A stretch of DNA of 31,988 nucleotides, taken from contig UQZS01000018.1 in assembly GCA_900545625.1 (NCBI GenBank), forward strand, positions 1-31,988, in the 5' to 3' direction. The position numbers and the translations under genes are program-made. This DNA is from an uncultured Oscillospiraceae bacterium (lineage in GTDB: Bacteria; Bacillota; Clostridia; Oscillospirales; Acutalibacteraceae). Under the pieces are notes generated by a model. That model searched no databases and had not been told where the DNA came from. It saw only the letters and a list, made by a program, of their open reading frames with translations. Below, piece after piece: positions 29,253 through 31,988 of this stretch (position 1 is its first letter; each line of letters starts with the position of its first letter).

Positions 29253-30382
29253 GACGTTTCCCCGCCTTTCGGATCCTCCGCGCCGCCGGATGCGGGCGTT
29301 TGTGCGTTGTCCGCCTTATCCGCGTTGTCGGGCATCTCGTATTTTTCGCGGTATGCGTCGAGCTCCGTCAAAATCTCGTCGAATTCCGACAGATAATCCA
29401 CCGGTTCGGCACGGCGCGCCCGCTGCGGCGGCTGCTCGGCAGCACCGGCTTTCGGCGCGTCCAACGGCGCCTGCGCCGCTTTTGCCGCCTTGCCGTGCGG
29501 CGCTTTTTCGGGCTTCGCCCGCTTTTTCGTTTTCTTTTCTGCCTTTTTCGTCTTCCGCGCGGTCATTTCCGACACCGCGGCATCCGGCGCTTGTGCAGGC
29601 AGCCCCGAAACAGGCGCATCCTGCTTTTTGCGCCGTTTTTCCGTCCTGCCGCGCGGGGCGGATACGGGGGATTCCTCCTCATCATAGGGGTTGAAATCCG
29701 TATCCAGCAAATTGCGCAGCTTTCCGACGTGCGACTGCGAGATCTCGCGCATATCAAACGCCTGCTCGGGGTGTGCATCGGGATGGCGGTGCAAGATCAG
29801 CGCCTTAACGCCCGCCGCAAGGAAGCCCAGCAGCAAAAGCCCGCCGAACGGGTACAAAAAGCCCGGCAGCTGCACGGGAAGCTTTAAATCGACGGAATAG
29901 ATCGTCCCGCTGCCCAAAATCTCGCGCACTGTGCCGACCAGCAGCACCACCAGCGCATAGCCCGCACTCGCGGAGACCGCGTCCACAAACGTTTTGCCGA
30001 AGGGATTTTTCACCGCGAACCGCTCGCAGTGCAGCGCCACCAAGGAATTGACGGCGAGCAGCGGCAGGAAAATGCCTGCATTCTGCGTCTCGTTGGGCGC
30101 AAAACGCTCAAAGAGCATGAAGATCGGGATATTGATCAGCACCCCGAGCACCGCATATGCAGCAACGCGGAAATAGCTTTTGATGTGCTTTAAAGCCAGA
30201 CACGCGAGCAGCTCGATGATGACCAGCTCCGCACATGAAACGACCGCCAGAATGATCGCGGATTTCAAGGACACCGCCATAGCCGCGACAGGCGCGAGCC
30301 CGATCGCTTCAAACAGAACAGGGTTTTTTACGACGGCGCTGTCACGGATCCCTTTGAGCAGTTCTTTCCCACGGTCATGCAT
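29249..30382 (-). CDS. RnfE/NqrD-like membrane subunit with long C-terminal tail
   Basis: 377 residues: a core of about 210 (typical RnfE size) plus a tail of about 165. The core carries NPVLFEAIGLAPVAAMA (RnfE normally GLCP, here Ala30), LAVNSLVALHCERFAVKN (normally VNC, here Ser113) and VGTVREILGSGTI, a near-exact match to the RnfE end motif. Both cluster cysteines are thus replaced. The tail is cytoplasmic by hydropathy: Lys/Ala/Pro-rich in the middle (KKAEKKTKKRAKPEKAP) and acidic at the end (YLSEFDEILTELDAYREKYE), possibly a coiled-coil or partner-binding region. ATG at 30382 with GGAGG eight bases upstream, inside rnfD. Confidence 0.85.
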   Translation of the reverse strand: MHDRGKELLKGIRDSAVVKNPVLFEAIGLAPVAAMAVSLKSAIILAVVSCAELVIIELLACLALKHIKSYFRVAAYAVLGVLINIPIFMLFERFAPNETQNAGIFLPLLAVNSLVALHCERFAVKNPFGKTFVDAVSASAGYALVVLLVGTVREILGSGTIYSVDLKLPVQLPGFLYPFGGLLLLGFLAAGVKALILHRHPDAHPEQAFDMREISQSHVGKLRNLLDTDFNPYDEEESPVSAPRGRTEKRRKKQDAPVSGLPAQAPDAAVSEMTARKTKKAEKKTKKRAKPEKAPHGKAAKAAQAPLDAPKAGAAEQPPQRARRAEPVDYLSEFDEILTELDAYREKYEMPDNADKADNAQTPASGGAEDPKGGETS

Positions 30383-31469
30383 CCGCAGCACCTCCCTTAT
30401 CCGGCAGCGCCGTTTCCGTCTCGGAACGATCCTTGCGCCGCCTGTGCGCCTGCAAGCGCCGCGCAAACCCTGCGTCGGGCAGCCGGTTGAACACGCCCGA
30501 AAGCGCCTGTGTGAGCAGCACGGCGAACATCACGCCTTCCTCGAACGCGCCGAACCGGCGGAACAGCATGCAGAACACGCCGCCGCAGATCCCGTAAACG
30601 AGCCTGCCGTAAAAGGTCTTCGGCAAAAACGGCTCCTCCGACAAAAGGAACAGCGCCCCGAACACCAGCATCCCGCCGCACAGCTCCATGGCGACGGACT
30701 GTCCGCGCCCGGCTGTGGTGCGCGGGAACAGCAGCGCAAATATCGCCGCTGCCGCCAAAAATCCGACGGCGGCCGTAAACTGCTTCGGGCGGCGCAGCAG
30801 CAAATAGAGCAGCGCGCCGAACAGCGCGACCATGCAGCCCGTGCCCATCGCGCCCGCATGCGCGCCAAGCAGAATATCCAAATAATTTGCAAGCTCGCCG
30901 CCCACAGACGCGCGGTTTTGCAGCATTTGCGTCAACGATACGCCTTCCGTAAACGCGGAGCTGCCGAATACCGGTGCGCTCTCCCCCGCCGCGGGCAGCG
31001 CCGGGTAGGCGAACACATACTGCGGCAGACAGACCGTTACAAAGGCAAGCCCCGCCGCCGCAGGAGAAAACAGGAGACTGCGCGCCGTACCGAACGGCAG
31101 CTTCGCCGCAAGGATAGCAAACGAAACGGCGAGCACCACAAGCCACGCGGGCGAGGAGGCAGGCAGACAAAGCGCCACGGTCGCGCCGGTGACCACGGCT
31201 GAAAGGTCGCGCAGCGTCGGATGCTGTCCCAGAATCTTCATGCCGAGCCCCTCGCACACCGCGGCGGTCAGCACCGCGATGCACACAAGCCACAGCGCGC
31301 GCGAGCCGTAATAATACCACGCCATGACTGTCGGCGCGAACAACATGACCAGGCGGTCGAGCATCTGCTTTTGCGTCGTGCGAATCTCCGCCTTCATTTC
31401 GGAGGTAAACAGACGGCCGTCTGTCGGGTTCTGCATTTCCTGACGCAAAAAAACCACCTCGTTTTCCAT
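30375..31469 (-). CDS. RnfD/NqrB-like membrane subunit, degenerate FMN motif
   Basis: 364 residues, about ten membrane segments. The family's landmarks are seen: PTLRDLSAVVTGATVALCLP, ILLGAHAGAMGTG, GGMLVFGALFLLSEEPFLPKT, RRFGAFEEGVMFAVLLTQALS. The position of the covalent FMN motif SGAT reads EGVSLTQML (residues 175-183), so a Thr is there but the S(G/A)AT context is lost. Start is uncertain: the ATG at 31469 has no ribosome site, whereas a TTG at 31448 follows GAGGTGG by five bases. First gene of a five-gene operon, overlapping rnfE by eight bases; no room for rnfG between them. Confidence 0.85.
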   Translation of the reverse strand: MENEVVFLRQEMQNPTDGRLFTSEMKAEIRTTQKQMLDRLVMLFAPTVMAWYYYGSRALWLVCIAVLTAAVCEGLGMKILGQHPTLRDLSAVVTGATVALCLPASSPAWLVVLAVSFAILAAKLPFGTARSLLFSPAAAGLAFVTVCLPQYVFAYPALPAAGESAPVFGSSAFTEGVSLTQMLQNRASVGGELANYLDILLGAHAGAMGTGCMVALFGALLYLLLRRPKQFTAAVGFLAAAAIFALLFPRTTAGRGQSVAMELCGGMLVFGALFLLSEEPFLPKTFYGRLVYGICGGVFCMLFRRFGAFEEGVMFAVLLTQALSGVFNRLPDAGFARRLQAHRRRKDRSETETALPDKGGAADA

Positions 31470-31478
31470 AAATTTTGC

Positions 31479-31503
31479 ATTGCAAAACCCGGGGCTTTGC
31501 AAT
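31479..31503. promoter_or_regulatory. Palindrome upstream of the Rnf-like operon
   Basis: ATTGCAAA-N9-TTTGCAAT, an 8-bp perfect inverted repeat (31479-31486 with 31496-31503) with a GC-rich core, placed in the divergent region between the Rnf-like operon and the mecA-like gene. May be an operator or a leader hairpin. I see no good promoter here. Confidence 0.5.
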
Positions 31504-31595
31504 AGGATGAATTAGGTGACCGCTGTCTCTTCCGCGGTCTCGCAAAAAGCGGCAGCGCCCTCGGGCGATATGCCGCGCAAAGGGGGCTTTACCGA

Positions 31596-31988
31596 ATGGA
31601 ACTGCATAAAACATCCGCCGCGGTCCTGCTCGCCGCGCTCACGCGTGAGGAGCTTTCCGCCTATCGCCTTTCGTTTGACGAGCTCGCCGCCGACAGCGCG
31701 CAGACCGCGCGCGTTGTGCGCGAGATCCTGCTTTGTGCGCGGCGCACGCTCGACTTCTTCGTCCCCGCGAGGGGGAGACTGCGCATCGACGTGCTGCCCG
31801 AGCCCGGCGGCGGCTGTATCTTTCTGTTTACCGCGCGCAAAACGCGGCTGCGCGTGCTGCACACGGGGCGCTCGCTGCTGTTCTGCACGCAGGACGCCGA
31901 CGCGTTTTTAGACCTGCTAAAGTTGCTTTCCCGCCCGCCGCTTTGCCGTGCGAAACAGACGCTTTACCGCACAAGTACGGGCTTTGCC
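31596..31988 (+). CDS. MecA-like adaptor protein, cut by window end
   Basis: 131 codons, open to the last base. LTREELSAYRLSFDELAADSA, then VREILLCARRTLDF, then LRIDVLPEPGGGCIFLFTA is the N-terminal domain pattern of MecA (LTxxDLexxgLs...ID.IPx.dGGceixv), which recognises substrates for the ClpC ATPase. The GGGGG site nine bases before the ATG supports the start. If it is MecA, the missing C-terminal domain (binding ClpC) lies beyond the window. Some Clostridial relatives have lost that part, so the function is likely but not certain. Confidence 0.75.
   Translation, partial: MELHKTSAAVLLAALTREELSAYRLSFDELAADSAQTARVVREILLCARRTLDFFVPARGRLRIDVLPEPGGGCIFLFTARKTRLRVLHTGRSLLFCTQDADAFLDLLKLLSRPPLCRAKQTLYRTSTGFA

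Noticed and set aside
30397..31614. Minus-strand frame of 405 codons overlapping rnfD
   Set aside because: Another frame of the rnfD-like gene, Arg/Cys-rich, without hydrophobic segments that make sense.

Overview
The window looks like chromosome from an anaerobic, moderately GC-rich member of the Clostridia, probably Oscillospirales (a gut-type relative of Faecalibacterium or Subdoligranulum). The pointers are an L27 with the cleavable Firmicute N-terminal extension next to its protease Prp, a MecA-type adaptor, a WalJ/YycJ hydrolase, a yybP-ykoY manganese riboswitch, a 2-hydroxyacyl-CoA dehydratase system, and short palindromic repeats (CTCCCTC...GAGGGAG type) that I associate from memory with that group. 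No rRNA, tRNA, CRISPR array, phage or insertion sequence was seen.

Layout. 1-700: hairpin repeats, with a DUF559 endonuclease-like gene tightly framed by two direct copies. 705-2575: an envelope protein of unknown role, a small XRE regulator with two strong palindromic operators, then a repeat block. 2579-7116 (minus): a GPH-type sugar/cation symporter with an anchored partner, a lipid kinase and a THUMP rRNA methyltransferase. 7362-10298 (minus): a membrane acyltransferase, the rplU-prp-rpmA ribosomal operon and a hemolysin III-like membrane protein. 10419-10937: a second repeat block. 10933-13560 (minus): DUF4037/TPR pair and an unknown protein. 13840-16010 (plus): GDPD, WalJ, RlmH. 16008-16426: a third repeat block. 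16498-18063 (plus): an overlapping three-gene operon with an ECF sigma factor. 18405-23726 (minus): a six-gene operon of CooC-like ATPase, two 2-hydroxyacyl-CoA dehydratase subunits, activase, a 52-residue membrane peptide and a Cys-motif protein. 23900-26795 (minus): a P-type ATPase under a manganese riboswitch. 26815-31469 (minus): Rnf-like D, E and A membrane subunits with a glycoside-hydrolase-like protein and an unknown membrane protein. 31596 to the end (plus): start of a MecA-like gene.

Three things stand out. First, the Rnf-like trio lacks genes for RnfC, G and B, and the four cysteines expected to hold the intramembrane iron-sulfur centre in RnfA/RnfE are replaced, so it looks like a repurposed Rnf core. 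Second, the dehydratase operon pairs an [Fe-S]-activated reductase/dehydratase with a CooC-type (nickel-chaperone family) ATPase although no CO dehydrogenase is present here. Third, three intergenic blocks carry arrays of a degenerate heptamer (TCYRRNN), repeatedly five units long, inverted at the two ends of each block, and in two cases beginning on the TAG stop codon of the adjoining gene. All family calls are from reading translations; no database search was run.
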